Source: Porphyra umbilicalis | Lineage: Eukaryota; Rhodophyta; Bangiophyceae; Bangiales; Bangiaceae | DNA: 64,000 nucleotides | Reading direction: 5' to 3' | Assembly: GCA_002049455.2 (NCBI GenBank) | Contig: KV919009.1 | Span: 1-64,000, forward strand | In this document: one piece after another, positions 42,374 through 52,293 of the stretch | How the letters are laid out: the number at the start of each line of letters is the position of its first letter | Numbering within the stretch: position 1 is the first letter of the stretch | Translations under genes and position numbers: made by a program | Notes under the pieces: generated by a model | What the model was told of the DNA's origin: nothing | The model's database searches: none | Seen by the model: only the letters and a program-made list of their open reading frames with translations

Positions 42374-45274
42374 CCAGGAGTCTCGGTACGCGCGGTGGCG
42401 GCACGCGGGACGGGGTGTCGACGAGAGGGGAGAGCACCGCGCGCCCGCGCGTGCCGGCCGACGTGGCAAAAACACTGGGGAGTACCGGGCGTGTGGCTGA
42501 GCAACTGCGGCGTTGGGTACAGGGACGTGGGACGGGCGGACGCTCGGGGCGCAGCAATCTGGCGGGGCCGTGTGGGCGACGGGGTTGTGGGGTGGGTGGG
42601 GGCAGCCGCAAGGCTGCTGTGCGGAGCCACCGTCTGGATGCGAGGGGAATGTGCATAGCAGACGCAGGTCGGCCAAGGCGCCTCTGTTCATGCACTTCCC
42701 ACGTTCGATTGAGGGAACCATCGTCTGGACCTCCGACACGCGTCGAGCGCACCAGGCTGTTTTTGTTTGTCTCGTGCGCCCGAGGGGGTGTGTCCCGCCC
42801 CCACTGAGCCCAATGGTGGCGGTTGCTCTTCCATGCCCTTCGCCGGTCAGTGGGACATGCCCATGTCAGACGGAAAGCAAGAATGGACCACAAGTCGAGA
42901 GCCTTGTGCGCGATGCTACGGCCGTGCCGTGCACTCGAACCGCGGCGCGCGGGAGCACGAGTCGCGCTTGCCCGGCCATACACCCTTTGTCAGCCTAAAA
43001 TTGCTTGGTCTGTGACAAGTGAGTGAAGCTTATGGCACTTCCACAAAAAATGGACCCCCTTCCGTTTCTCATGCGGGACGGTTGCAAACGTGCTGTCAGC
43101 AATTTGCGGGAACGGACAGCCAATGAGCAGTCGGCGTTCGTGGACCGCTAAATTCCTGAAGGGATCGTGTGACCTCATCGTGTGTGCATCGGCGCGTGCA
43201 AGGAAGCACGAGGCTGGAGGGGAAGCTGTGCAAGGCTTTTACCCTTGAACCTCAAGCCATCTTGAGCTGTCTCCTCGTCTTCGGAGCCACCGTCCGCGGT
43301 CGTGCACCGTGTTCTCGCGCCCGCTGCATGTGGCACCGGACGCGCCGCGAGGCTCTGCGTGAGGTGCATCAATGGGTGGTGGGGGGGGGAGGGGGGGGGG
43401 GACGTTTTCTGGCGGCGAGCGCGGCCGCGCCCCCATCGCGAGAACGAGAAGCGGCGGCGCTGGCGCTGGCGGCGACGCGTCCGACGCAACCCGCGGCGCC
43501 GTCACTCTCATCCCCGCTGAGGGGCGTGGGAAAGGAGCAGCCACGGTCGCCACGGATGTGGCAGTGGGACAGCTCGTCCCGCAGCTGCGTTTCAGATGCG
43601 GAACGGCTGTCTGCGGCCGTCAGGGGCAACGGAAATGGCGGCGGCGGCAGTGAATGCGTTGGCGGCAGCTGCAGCGGCGGACAGCGGCAGCGTTGGACAA
43701 CTGCAGCTGTGGACGGCAGCGGACGACGGCAACGGCAGCGGCGGCTTTGGAGGACGGCAGCGGGGGCGGCGTCGTACGGCTGCAACGGCAACGGCGGTGG
43801 CCTGTGGCGGTGGCGCGACGCTCCACGCCACGCTCGAGCGGGGCGGCGTCGTACGGCTGCAGCGGCGACGGCGGCGGCCTGTGGCGGTGGCGCGACGCTC
43901 CACGCCACGCTCGAGCGGGGAGGTGTCGTACGGCTGCAGCGGCGACGGCGGCGGCCTGTGGCGGTGGCGCGACGCTTCACACCACGCTCGAGCGGAGCGC
44001 GCTGACCGAGGGCAACTGGCTGTGGTCGGCCGACGCGCTTGTCGCATCCGAAAAGCTGGAGCTGCTCCGGTTGGTCGATGGCGGCGGCGCGCCGGGCAAC
44101 CGCGGCATGGGGGACGCGCGGGCCCGCGAGGGAGTCCTCGCCGCTGCCGTTTCGTCGGACGCTGCAGGCGTCGGAGCCGTGGTGGGCGGGCGCGGCGGGC
44201 GCCACGCTGGCGCTTGACGGGGTCCAACGGCGACGGCGAGATGTCATTCGTCGGCCCGGAGGCAGACGGCGCAGCCCACGAGCGGGGGTGGCCACCACAT
44301 GCACCCGTGGGCGCCTATCCCCACGCCAAGGAGGGTGGCGAGCGTGCGCAGGAGGGTGGCGAGCGTGCGCGGGATCCTGCCCGTTCCCGGTCCACCACCT
44401 CCAGCACCCGTGGCGGCGGCGACGAGGCCCCCAACCCGGTCGCCCGACATCAAATCTCCCAACGCCGTCGCGTCGGCGGCGACGGCCGCGAGCGGCACCT
44501 CAGCCACCCGCACGACGGCATCGGAGTGGCGCTCCGCCGCGCCGGCCGCGTGGCCGGTGCCTCTGTCGCTCGCGGCGGCGGCTGCACCGCGGTGAGCGCG
44601 ACAGCAGTGGAGCAGAGGGCTCGCACGAGCAGTGGCGCTCGGGGGTGGGGGGGGAACGCCGTCGACCAGAGGGCCCCGAAGAGAGGCGGGGGGGGGGGCG
44701 CCGGGGGGGGTGTCGAGCGGGGGGGGGGTGTCCGCCGCGCCGCCGCTGCCAAGCAGAGGACGCGCTCCAGGGTTGATGGGGGGGGAGGGGTGGTGGGGCG
44801 GCACCGGATGGGCCCGCCGGCCGCGCGGTGTGTACGTGGCCCTGCATGGCGGCGAGCGCCACACGGCGGGGAGGGATGGGCAGGCAGCTGTCCGTTGCCG
44901 CCGTAGTCGGTGCGAATGACGGGGGGTATTGGAGGCTCATGCACGACTGGTGACGTTCTGGCGGTGGCACGACGGGAGACGCTCTGGTGGTGAGGTGCCA
45001 CTATTCGTAGGCGTCGTCCCTCTCGGCGCGGGGCGAACCTTGACGCGACCTGCCTGTGTGCACGCCTATTTTTTCCACAAATGCACGCACCTCGCGACGC
45101 AAGCCACCCCGCCCGCCACACGCTCGCCCCCCTCTTTGTCACCTGTGTGCTCCCTGCCCACGTCAATCTTGGCCGTCGGTGCGTGGCCGACGTCCGAGGG
45201 CGCCCTCTCTCACCGCACCCTGCCAGCAACGACAATAGCGTGAAGGTTCTATCGCCACGGGCAAAACTGTTGCA
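42374..45274. other. Intergenic, GC-rich, many composition-driven open frames
   Basis: Several overlapping open frames of 150-430 codons on both strands at 43,170-45,240 have no recognisable domain and are rich in Arg/Ala/Gly/Pro. The most protein-like piece is LTEGNWLWSADALVASEKLE near 44,000-44,060 (+), so a real small gene is not excluded. G-runs at 43,380-43,400 and 44,640-44,730 could cause frame errors. Confidence 0.35.
43768..43990. repeat. ~77-bp tandem repeat, nearly three copies
   Basis: CCTGTGGCGGTGGCGCGACG recurs at 43,801, 43,878 and 43,955, each followed by CTCGAGCGG and each preceded by GTCGTACGGCTGCA.CGGC. Confidence 0.85.
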
Positions 45275-46642
45275 TCAGGATAAGAATGGTGCTCCGCAGC
45301 GCCCGCGCAGTGGCATGGGACCACGGCGGCGCCCTAGCGAGGTGCCCACACGGGCCACACCCAGGCAAGCCATGTGAGCGGCCACTTCCGCCACAATCAC
45401 ATCACGAGTGTCCCCGACGGCAAAAACATAGACCGCAAAGCGGACGACGTGCCGCTCCACCTGCGACCAGTGCATGCAGGCCCGACGTTCCACCATCTTG
45501 GGCCAAAAAATGGCCGCCTGGTCGTAAATGGCCACAAGGAAGCAGACTAGGTCGGCGACGTGCGCCTCGTCGACTGTCGGAGCGCCGTCGAGGAACTGCA
45601 AGATTGGCGAGCTCTCCACGCCCATGGCAAAGCTCATCCACTCGGTAAGGTACGGGCGGCGCCCCGACGGTCCCGCAGGAGTTGCCACGTTATCACTGCC
45701 TGTGTAGCTGTGCAGTAGTCGTCGCACGACGAGCACCCGCCACGCCCGACGGCGGAGGCCGGCCAGTACTGCTCTCATAGACGCGCATTGCGCCACGCCA
45801 GCACTCGAAAAGACGTCGCCAACAGAGAGAAACGCGACTCGTAGGGCCGCGCGGATGTTGAAGAGAACGTCGGGCGTGTCCTCCCCCGCGACGTGGACGC
45901 CGTGGACGTCAGCACCGTCGACCCATCTGGTGTCGAGGCGGATGCCCCACACGTGTCGCGCCTCCCACGCCGTCACGCCATCGTCATTGCGCATACGCAC
46001 GCATACAAGTGTGCGTCCCAGCTGCTGCGGAAAAAATGGGGAAAGGGTGTCGGCCCAGCCGACGGCGTTGTAGGGCGCCGGGGCGGCGAGGTCCAGCGCT
46101 TTGTACGACTTGCTCAAGCTGGTGGCAACGCGAAGGCAAAGGAGAAGAAGCCGGCCCTGTGAGGCCATGGCAGCCTGCGGCACGAGTGGCTCTTCGAGCA
46201 ACAGACCATCCCGCCGAACTCCTCCCGGGGGGCCCAAATTCGTGCGCCCGAACTCGTTGCACTCCGTCGGCGTCGCCGCGCTGGACAGCACAGCCGCCGC
46301 CGCAGCGGCGTACAGGTCATCGACGGCACAGGCCGTTCGCCAGCTTGTTGACACGTCCGCAAGCGCCATGCGGTCAGACGCGCACAGATGGTTGAACACG
46401 AGCTGCAGAAGGTCGTCGGGCAGGTCAGGGAGGGAAGCTGAGCGAGTGGGTGCCGCCTTCGTGCTGGTAGCAGCATGGCGCTGTCCCCCTCGGTTCCGCG
46501 GACCGGCGAAAGGCAGGCGAGGGCCACGGCGCATGCCAAAGGGTGCCATGCGCCCAGGCAAGCGGGCGAGGCGTCCCGAATAGCGCCGGCAGGGGTGTGG
46601 GTGCCGGCCGTGGGGGAGAGAGGAGGCAGGTCGGCTCACCAT
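45275..46642 (-). CDS. F-box protein
   Basis: 455 aa in one open frame. An F-box lies at about residues 71-105 (LPDLPDDLLQLVFNHLCASD, then RMALADVSTSWRTAC), the SKP1-binding module of SCF ubiquitin ligases. The C-terminal ~330 residues have no recognisable Kelch, LRR or WD repeats. They contain hydrophobic and aromatic segments (AHVADLVCFLVAIYDQAAIF) that suggest a folded substrate-binding region. The annotated Met is the first in the frame; Met32 or Met37 are alternatives, since the first 30 residues are basic and poorly defined. TGA is at 45,275-45,277. Substrate is unknown. Confidence 0.8.
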   Translation of the reverse strand: MVSRPASSLPHGRHPHPCRRYSGRLARLPGRMAPFGMRRGPRLPFAGPRNRGGQRHAATSTKAAPTRSASLPDLPDDLLQLVFNHLCASDRMALADVSTSWRTACAVDDLYAAAAAAVLSSAATPTECNEFGRTNLGPPGGVRRDGLLLEEPLVPQAAMASQGRLLLLCLRVATSLSKSYKALDLAAPAPYNAVGWADTLSPFFPQQLGRTLVCVRMRNDDGVTAWEARHVWGIRLDTRWVDGADVHGVHVAGEDTPDVLFNIRAALRVAFLSVGDVFSSAGVAQCASMRAVLAGLRRRAWRVLVVRRLLHSYTGSDNVATPAGPSGRRPYLTEWMSFAMGVESSPILQFLDGAPTVDEAHVADLVCFLVAIYDQAAIFWPKMVERRACMHWSQVERHVVRFAVYVFAVGDTRDVIVAEVAAHMACLGVARVGTSLGRRRGPMPLRGRCGAPFLS

Positions 46643-47705
46643 TTCCCACGGGCGGGGAAGAAGAGTCGCTCACAGGGTAGTTGGAATGGAAGGCACAGCA
46701 CCGCAGCTGTGAGTGGGGTCGGGGGGGAGGGGATGGGGGAGCGACTGTTCCATTAATGTGCAGAAGCACAGCCGAGAAGCACAGCCCCGACGACCGAGAA
46801 CGCAGGACCTCCGAGGGCAACGGGGCTCCGGCGAGGAATAGACCCTCTTTCACATGCCGTCGGATGCACAGATCAAGATGGGAAGCCGTTCCAATTCAAA
46901 GTCTAAATCGTTATTCAATTACACCCAATGTCGCACACTCCGTTCCGCTATTGGCCAGCTGGGGGCAACTGCCTTCGAAGCACACGTATCAGTAGGGAAT
47001 GGCGGCCAAGTATCGAATCCAGCAAGCACAGCGCGTCATCCCAGAAACGGTGCATGGGAGCCGGCGGGGCAGTCTGGCTGCTTGCCTACCGGGGGCAGGC
47101 GGACATCATCCGCCGGTGGCCCCGAGGGCGCCCTGAGGGGGGAAAAAGCACCGCGGCCATCTCGGCGTTCCTGCCGGCCCTTCGGCCACGACACCCCGCC
47201 GCGCCGTCGCCATTCCCCTGCCCAGGGAACCCACGACGAGACGGCAGCCGAATAGGACGGCGACAACTGGGGGACGCCATGGCATACCGGATGCACGGTC
47301 GCAGATTGCACGGAATACCCAGAAATTTACAATAAGGCGCATTCAATTGACCATCCCGTCCAGGGTGTCTCCTTTGTCATTGGTCCACGGGAGACGAAAG
47401 CCATTTAAAATGAATTTATCACAGTTTACTCTATCCACCAGGCACCCCGGGTCATCCGAGTCTGCGCCGCTCAAACAATCTACTTGGCCACAGACCGCGG
47501 CCACAGGCGGCAGCCCGCGGCTGGTGCTTGCGCGCTGGCACCATCCCGCCGCTGGTCTGCACCTGCCAGCGACCTCGGCGCACCCTCGTGCAACATCGCG
47601 TTCTTTGCGCATAGCTTTGGCCCTCTTCGGCGTGTCTACCCTGTCGTTGCGTCCTTCGCCGCCACCGCCTCTCTCCTTTCTTTGCCCCCCTCCTGTTTTC
47701 GCACT
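46643..47705. other. Divergent intergenic region
   Basis: This lies between the F-box gene (-) and the zinc-finger gene (+). Lower-GC sequence at 46,860-47,000 and 47,330-47,430 (CATTTAAAATGAATTTATCA) may belong to promoters. No gene is recognised. Confidence 0.4.
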
Positions 47706-48686
47706 ATGGCGGCCGCCCCCCCCCCCCGCCCCTCCCCGGTGGCCCGCCCCCGTTCGTCTCTGGAACCTCGGGCTTGCGCCAGTGCACTGTCTGCAGGATG
47801 ACGCTGACGGGGATCACGAGCTGGGAGCAGCACGTGAGCGGCAAAACGCCATCAACGTACGCTTGCTGCTGCCGCCAATACGGCACCGGCGGAGAGTCCC
47901 GCGGTGCGTTGGTCGTGCCCTTCGTGCGGCATCCACATCGACGCGCCGTCGAGTCTGCTGATGCACGTGGCGGGCGAGCGCCATCGCCGCGCCACTGACC
48001 TGCTTCGCCACGGCGGTCGCCTGGGGGACGTCGCCCGCCTAGTCCCTCGCCTGCGTGCCGCCATGGCGGCGGTGCATCGCACAGGGGACGACGACGCCCA
48101 GTTTGGGCGCCTTCTTCGGCAAGCGCGTATTGACGCTGGTGAGGACATCTCTAGCGACGAAGACAGCTCGGGCGATGACAGCTCGGACAACGAGTCGGGC
48201 GTACATGCGGGCAACGGCAACGACAACGAAGTCGCGGCTGATGATGGCTCCCGTGCGGCCGATTCGGCTGCCCCCGCCGTTGCCAGTGGTGCTGCCTTTA
48301 AGGCCCCCGATGGCGGTGGACGTGCCGGTCGCAAGCGCCGTCGCAACGACGGTGGCGGTCCCGCCAACGCACGGCACAACCCGATTGACAGGGATGCAGC
48401 CGTGGCGCGCGGCGACGAGGCGGTCGGACGTATGGGGGGCGGCAACGGCTGGCACCAGAACCGTGGTGCCAGCCGTGACGGCAGCGTGGAGACGAGCCGC
48501 AACGGTAGTGCTGTGTCGCCAGGGGCGAGCGGTTCGCCCGCCCGCAAGATGGTGCTCGTGCCGGCGGGGGCGGTCCTTTACATGGCGTGTCCCCGGTGCG
48601 AGTGCTTATACAAGACGGCGACGGACTTTGAGGAGCACGCGTGCCTTCCGCCGTCTCGCAAGGGGAAGTCGCAGGCCGGCCGCTAG
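47706..48686 (+). CDS. Zinc-finger protein with two U1-type C2H2 fingers; frame broken twice
   Basis: Finger 1 reads CTVCRMTLTGITSWEQHVSG and finger 2 reads CPSCGIHIDAPSSLLMHVAG with ERH. Both have the exact CX2CX12HX5H spacing of U1-like/matrin fingers, which bind RNA or structured nucleic acid. A third Cys pair, CPRCECLYKTATDFEEHAC, lies near the C-terminus. Between them is an acidic Ser/Asp stretch (SSDEDSSGDDSSDNES) and a basic RKRRR nuclear-type signal. Finger 1 and finger 2 are in different frames. Removing one A from the AAAA run at 47,843-47,846 joins them and restores the second zinc His of finger 1. ATG 47,706 is also out of frame with finger 1, across a 12-C run (47,716-47,727), by the opposite sign. 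Two compensating indels, or two assembly errors, are implied. TAG is at 48,684-48,686. Confidence 0.7.
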
Positions 48687-49049
48687 ATGGCGCTGCGCGC
48701 CGTGCTGTGTTCGTGTACGTTGCCCATCGAACAGTGTGTGGGCATGAGAAGTGGAGTTGTGCACCTGCGGGCCGTTCTGCGTTTGACTTTCATTTCGTTG
48801 CAGGAGTGTCCTTTTTAGTCTGTGTGCCGTGACCTCTACCATGGGGTGAACATTTGTTTCTTCACCCGCCCTCCGTCATAAACAGTGCTCCCTACCATCT
48901 CCTCGCGCCAAGACTTACGGTCGTGAAGCGCACAACCAGCTTTCCCCAACGATTGGGTCTCCCGACCATCGACGAACCGACCAGCATGTCGGCCGCCTTG
49001 TGCGTCGCCCCCGCGGTTTCCGCAACGGCAGTGAAAAATGCATCGCTTT
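48687..49049. other. Spacer between zinc-finger gene and repeat array
   Basis: This is probably the 3' untranslated region (GTTTGACTTTCATTTCGTTG near 48,780). No further feature is seen before the first repeat anchor at 49,066. Confidence 0.4.
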
Positions 49050-49905
49050 CTGTCGCCAGCACGACGCCGGCGATCAGCGCTTCACCTTCCGCAACGTCGC
49101 CCTCAATGAGCAGCACGCGGACGGCGTCAACGCCGACGACGTGTGTAACACGTCGGGGACCTTGTACGTCGCCGCCGCGGACGCCACGACGGCAGCGACA
49201 TGTGCGTCTCCCTCTGCGGCACCCACAACGCCGGCGACAATCACGCCACCCCCATCCACGTCGCCAACAACGAGCAGCACGCGGACGGTCTCAACCCCGA
49301 CGAGGAGCGCAACACAACGCCGGCGACAACCGAGTCCACGCCGGCCACGTCGCCCACAATGAGCAGCACGCGGACGGCGTCAACGCCGACGACGTGTGTA
49401 ACACGTCGGGGACCTTGTACGTCGCCGCCGCGGACGCCACGACGGCAGCGACATGTGCGTCTCCCTCTGCGGCACCCACGACGCCGGCGACAATCAAGCC
49501 ACCCCCATCCACGTCGCCAACAACGAGCAGCACGCGGACGGTCTCAACCCCGACGAGGAGCGCAACACGACGCCGGCGACAACCGAGTCCACGCCGGCCA
49601 CGTCGCCAACAATGAGCAGCACGCGGACGGCGTCAACGCCGACGACGTGTGCAACACGTCGGGGACCTTGTACGTCGCCGCCGCGGACGCCACGACGGCA
49701 GCGACATGTGCGTCTCCCTCTGCGGCACCCACGACGCCGGCGACAAACACGCCGCCCCCAGCCACGTCGCCAACAACGAGCAGCACGCGGACGGTCTCAA
49801 CCCCGACGAGGAGCGCAACACGACGCCGGCGACAACCGAGTCCACGCCGGCCACGTCGCCCACAACGAGGAGCATGCGGATGTCGTTGAGGCTGTCTCGG
49901 ACCGC
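49050..49905. repeat. Tandem array with alternating 164- and 89-bp units (253-bp period)
   Basis: The anchor GCCGGCGA recurs at 49,066, 49,230, 49,319, 49,483, 49,572, 49,736 and 49,825. Spacings are 164, 89, 164, 89, 164, 89. GTGT(G)(T/C)AACACGTCGGGG recurs every 253 bp (49,141, 49,394, 49,647). Because 253 and 164 are not multiples of three, reading frame rotates between copies. One frame of each unit reads like HDAGDNxAxPxHVANNEQHAD followed by G(V/L)N(A/P)D. This is the same motif found in the arrays at 56.4 and, inverted, 61 kb. Confidence 0.92.
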
Positions 49906-50660
49906 CACACGACAGCGACGTGGATCGCAAGCCGTCGATCGCCTTGAGCGACGCCGCCCCGCCTGCCGCGACGGTGGCGACAACAGCGTTGCCCTTGTCG
50001 GCGCGCACGACCGAGGCGACGACCGTATCGGCGTCTTCGACGTCACAGACCTCGAACACGACGTGGTCGGAAGCGGCGGCGACGGCATCGGCGTCCGCGA
50101 CGTAGCCAACAACGAGCACGACGCAGTCGGCCACGACGCCAACGAGAAACGCAAGGCGGTGGTGGCCTAGAGCGTCGCCGCCGCGCCTTCCACGATGGCG
50201 GCGACAACTGCTTCACCCCCCTCGGCGCGCTCGACCGCGGTGGGGACGGCATCGGCGTCCGCCACGTCGCGAAGCAAGAGCGCAACGTGTTGGACCACGA
50301 CGGCGCCGACGAAAAGCGCACACAGGCAGTCGCCTTGTTCGTCGCCGCCGTCGTCGCCTCTGCTGTGGCGGCAATGACGTCGCACTCCTCCACGCGCGCA
50401 GCGTGGTCGGCCACGGCGCCGCCGTGGAGCGCACGCCGTCGGTTGCCTTGAGCGACGCCGCCCCGCCTGCCACGACAGCAGCGACAACGGTTGCCCGCCT
50501 CGGCGCGCACAATCGCGGCGGCAACGGCATCAGCATCGGTGACGTTGCCAACCACGAGCACAACGTGGTCGGACGCGTCGTCGTCGAGGAACGCACGCGG
50601 TAGGTTGCCTCAAGCGACGCCGCCACGTTTGTTGCGACGGCGGTGACAACTGCGTCGCAC
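49906..50660. repeat. Degenerate continuation of the repeat family
   Basis: Related but diverged units contain GAGCGACGCCGCCCCGCCTGCC at 49,946 and 50,450, variants at 50,170 and 50,611, and one frame reading VALVGAHDRGDDRIGVFDVT, then EHDVVG and VRDVANNEHDAVGHDANE. There is no clean period; it looks like an older edge of the array. Confidence 0.65.
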
Positions 50661-51651
50661 ACCGCGTCGTAATGGGGACCGGGGACAGCCTCGTTACCTC
50701 TTGTCGTCGTGTTCGTCAGTGGCGGCGACGGTTGCGGCGTGCACGGCAGAGAGCGCGAACAGCGTAACCATGACGGACAGCGGGCGTGTCCAATAGAAGA
50801 GTGTGGCGGCGGGGATTCTTCGGGCACCGTCGCATTCGTGGCAGCCATTCCGGCGCCGGACGCAGCGACATGCGCGAGGACGACCTTCACGATGAAGGCA
50901 CGTCCTTCGTCCCCACGCACATCTCCATGTGGAAGCCAGCACGGAATTGCTGAACCATGATCAGAAATGAAGTACTTGTTTTCTGTCGCATGATCGACTG
51001 CAGTAATACTTCTTCTCAAGTTATTATGAAATTGTTCACCGCTTGGTTCGGTCGATCTCTCATCACCAAAGGGCAGGCAAAGAATCCGTGCTGCCACAAG
51101 TCGCATGTCTGCAGCTCAGACGGGTCGCAAGCAGTCCACAAAAGCCGTGCTCCCCTCATTTTCCGCCACATTCATATGGCCCACGTCATGGAGACGAACG
51201 GCATCCTGTACGTCTTTAGAAGAGCTCGAGTATCACTCTCACAAGAGGCGTCTGCTGCTTGCCCGCGCCCGCGAATGACCGTTGATCTTTCTCGCAGTGC
51301 GCGTGTCACATCTGTCGCGGTTTTCCGTCCGGCTGGCCGTAGTGCGTCCTGCGTTGCGCGCACTGCGCTCGCCACGCTCATGCTCCGCCAAGTCGGGCCA
51401 TTCCGTGACTGCGCTGCACCGTCCAATTGCAAGACTCGAGGACTTCTGTTTTCCTATCGGTGGCGGGATGCCGAATGATGCCTGAAACAGCACGTCAAGA
51501 GGAGCGATCGTCGAAACCGCTTTATGAGAACAGCGTACCCCAGGCCCGAGCCAAATTTTCTTCGCCAAACGGCAGTCTGCGAGATTGCAATCAAGGTGAA
51601 GGGGCACTAACGAGAGGCGGAGAAAGGAGATTGGATGACGGGGCACGATGA
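50661..51651. other. Intergenic
   Basis: No recognisable gene. AT-richer sequence at 50,955-51,060 contrasts with the repeat array to the left. Short open frames only. Confidence 0.4.
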
Positions 51652-52293
51652 TTGGCTGGAGGAACAAACTTTCTCAATACGACAGCGCCCGTCGTCGCAG
51701 TGCCCGTCCCCGCCGTCTCCGTCGTCGACGTGCCCGTCCCCGCCGTGCCCGTCCCCGCCGTTTCCGTCGTCGACGTGCCCGTCCCCGCCGTGTCCGTCGT
51801 CGACGTGCCCGTCCCATCCGTGCCCGTCCCCGCCCTGTCCGTGCCATCCGCGCCCGTCCCTGCCGTGGCCGTCCCATCCGTAGCCGTCCCATCCGTGCCT
51901 GGCCTCGCCGTGTCCGCCGTCGACGCACCCGTCATCGACGTGCCTGTCGTCGACGTGCCCGTCGCCGCTGTGCCTGTCGTCGACGTGCCCGTCGCCGCCG
52001 TGACTGTCGTCGACGTGCCCGTCGCCACCGTGCCTGTCGTCGACGTGCCCGTCGCCGCCGTGCCTGTCGTCGACGTGCCCGTCGCCGCCGTGCCCGTCGT
52101 TGACAAGCCCGTCGCCTCCGTGCCCGTTGTCGACGTGCCCGTCGCGGCTGTGCCTGTCGTCGACGTGCCCGTCGCTTCCGTGCCTGTCGTCGACGTGCCC
52201 CTCCCCGCCGTGCTAGTCTCCGCCGTCCTCGGCGCCGCCGTGCTCGTCAGGACTGCCGCCATCAGGTCGGTCCGATCCTTGCCGCCCTCGTAA
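51652..52293 (+). CDS. Val/Pro/Asp-repeat ORF over a 30-bp minisatellite (uncertain)
   Basis: An open frame of 213 codons is dominated by a 10-residue repeat of the type VPVVDVPVAA, beginning after a GGTNFLNTTAP leader. The repeats at 51,690-52,230 use a 30-bp unit related to GTCGTCGACGTGCCCGTCGC. Because 30 is divisible by three, every frame stays in register. The opposite strand also has a 317-codon open frame (52,544 to 51,591) encoding a Thr/Gly mucin-like GTSTTGTAAT repeat, preceded by a more ordinary N-terminus (MKRTSFSYRQTSPPDTNERH). I cannot tell which strand, if any, is expressed. Neither has a clear signal peptide. Confidence 0.3.
   Translation: MAGGTNFLNTTAPVVAVPVPAVSVVDVPVPAVPVPAVSVVDVPVPAVSVVDVPVPSVPVPALSVPSAPVPAVAVPSVAVPSVPGLAVSAVDAPVIDVPVVDVPVAAVPVVDVPVAAVTVVDVPVATVPVVDVPVAAVPVVDVPVAAVPVVDKPVASVPVVDVPVAAVPVVDVPVASVPVVDVPLPAVLVSAVLGAAVLVRTAAIRSVRSLPPS
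51690..52230. repeat. 30-bp minisatellite
   Basis: About 18 units of a GTCGTCGACGTGCCCGTCGC-type 30-mer; the left third is more degenerate (15- and 30-bp steps with CCCGTCCC variants) and the right two thirds are homogeneous. Confidence 0.92.

Noticed and set aside
43369-44906. Large overlapping ORFs on both strands (311 and 436 codons)
   Set aside because: Arg/Ala/Pro/Gly-rich, built partly on a 77-bp tandem repeat, no motif; listed as intergenic with a caveat.
51690-52230. 30-bp repeat as CRISPR
   Set aside because: Repeats are directly adjacent with no spacers; it is a minisatellite.
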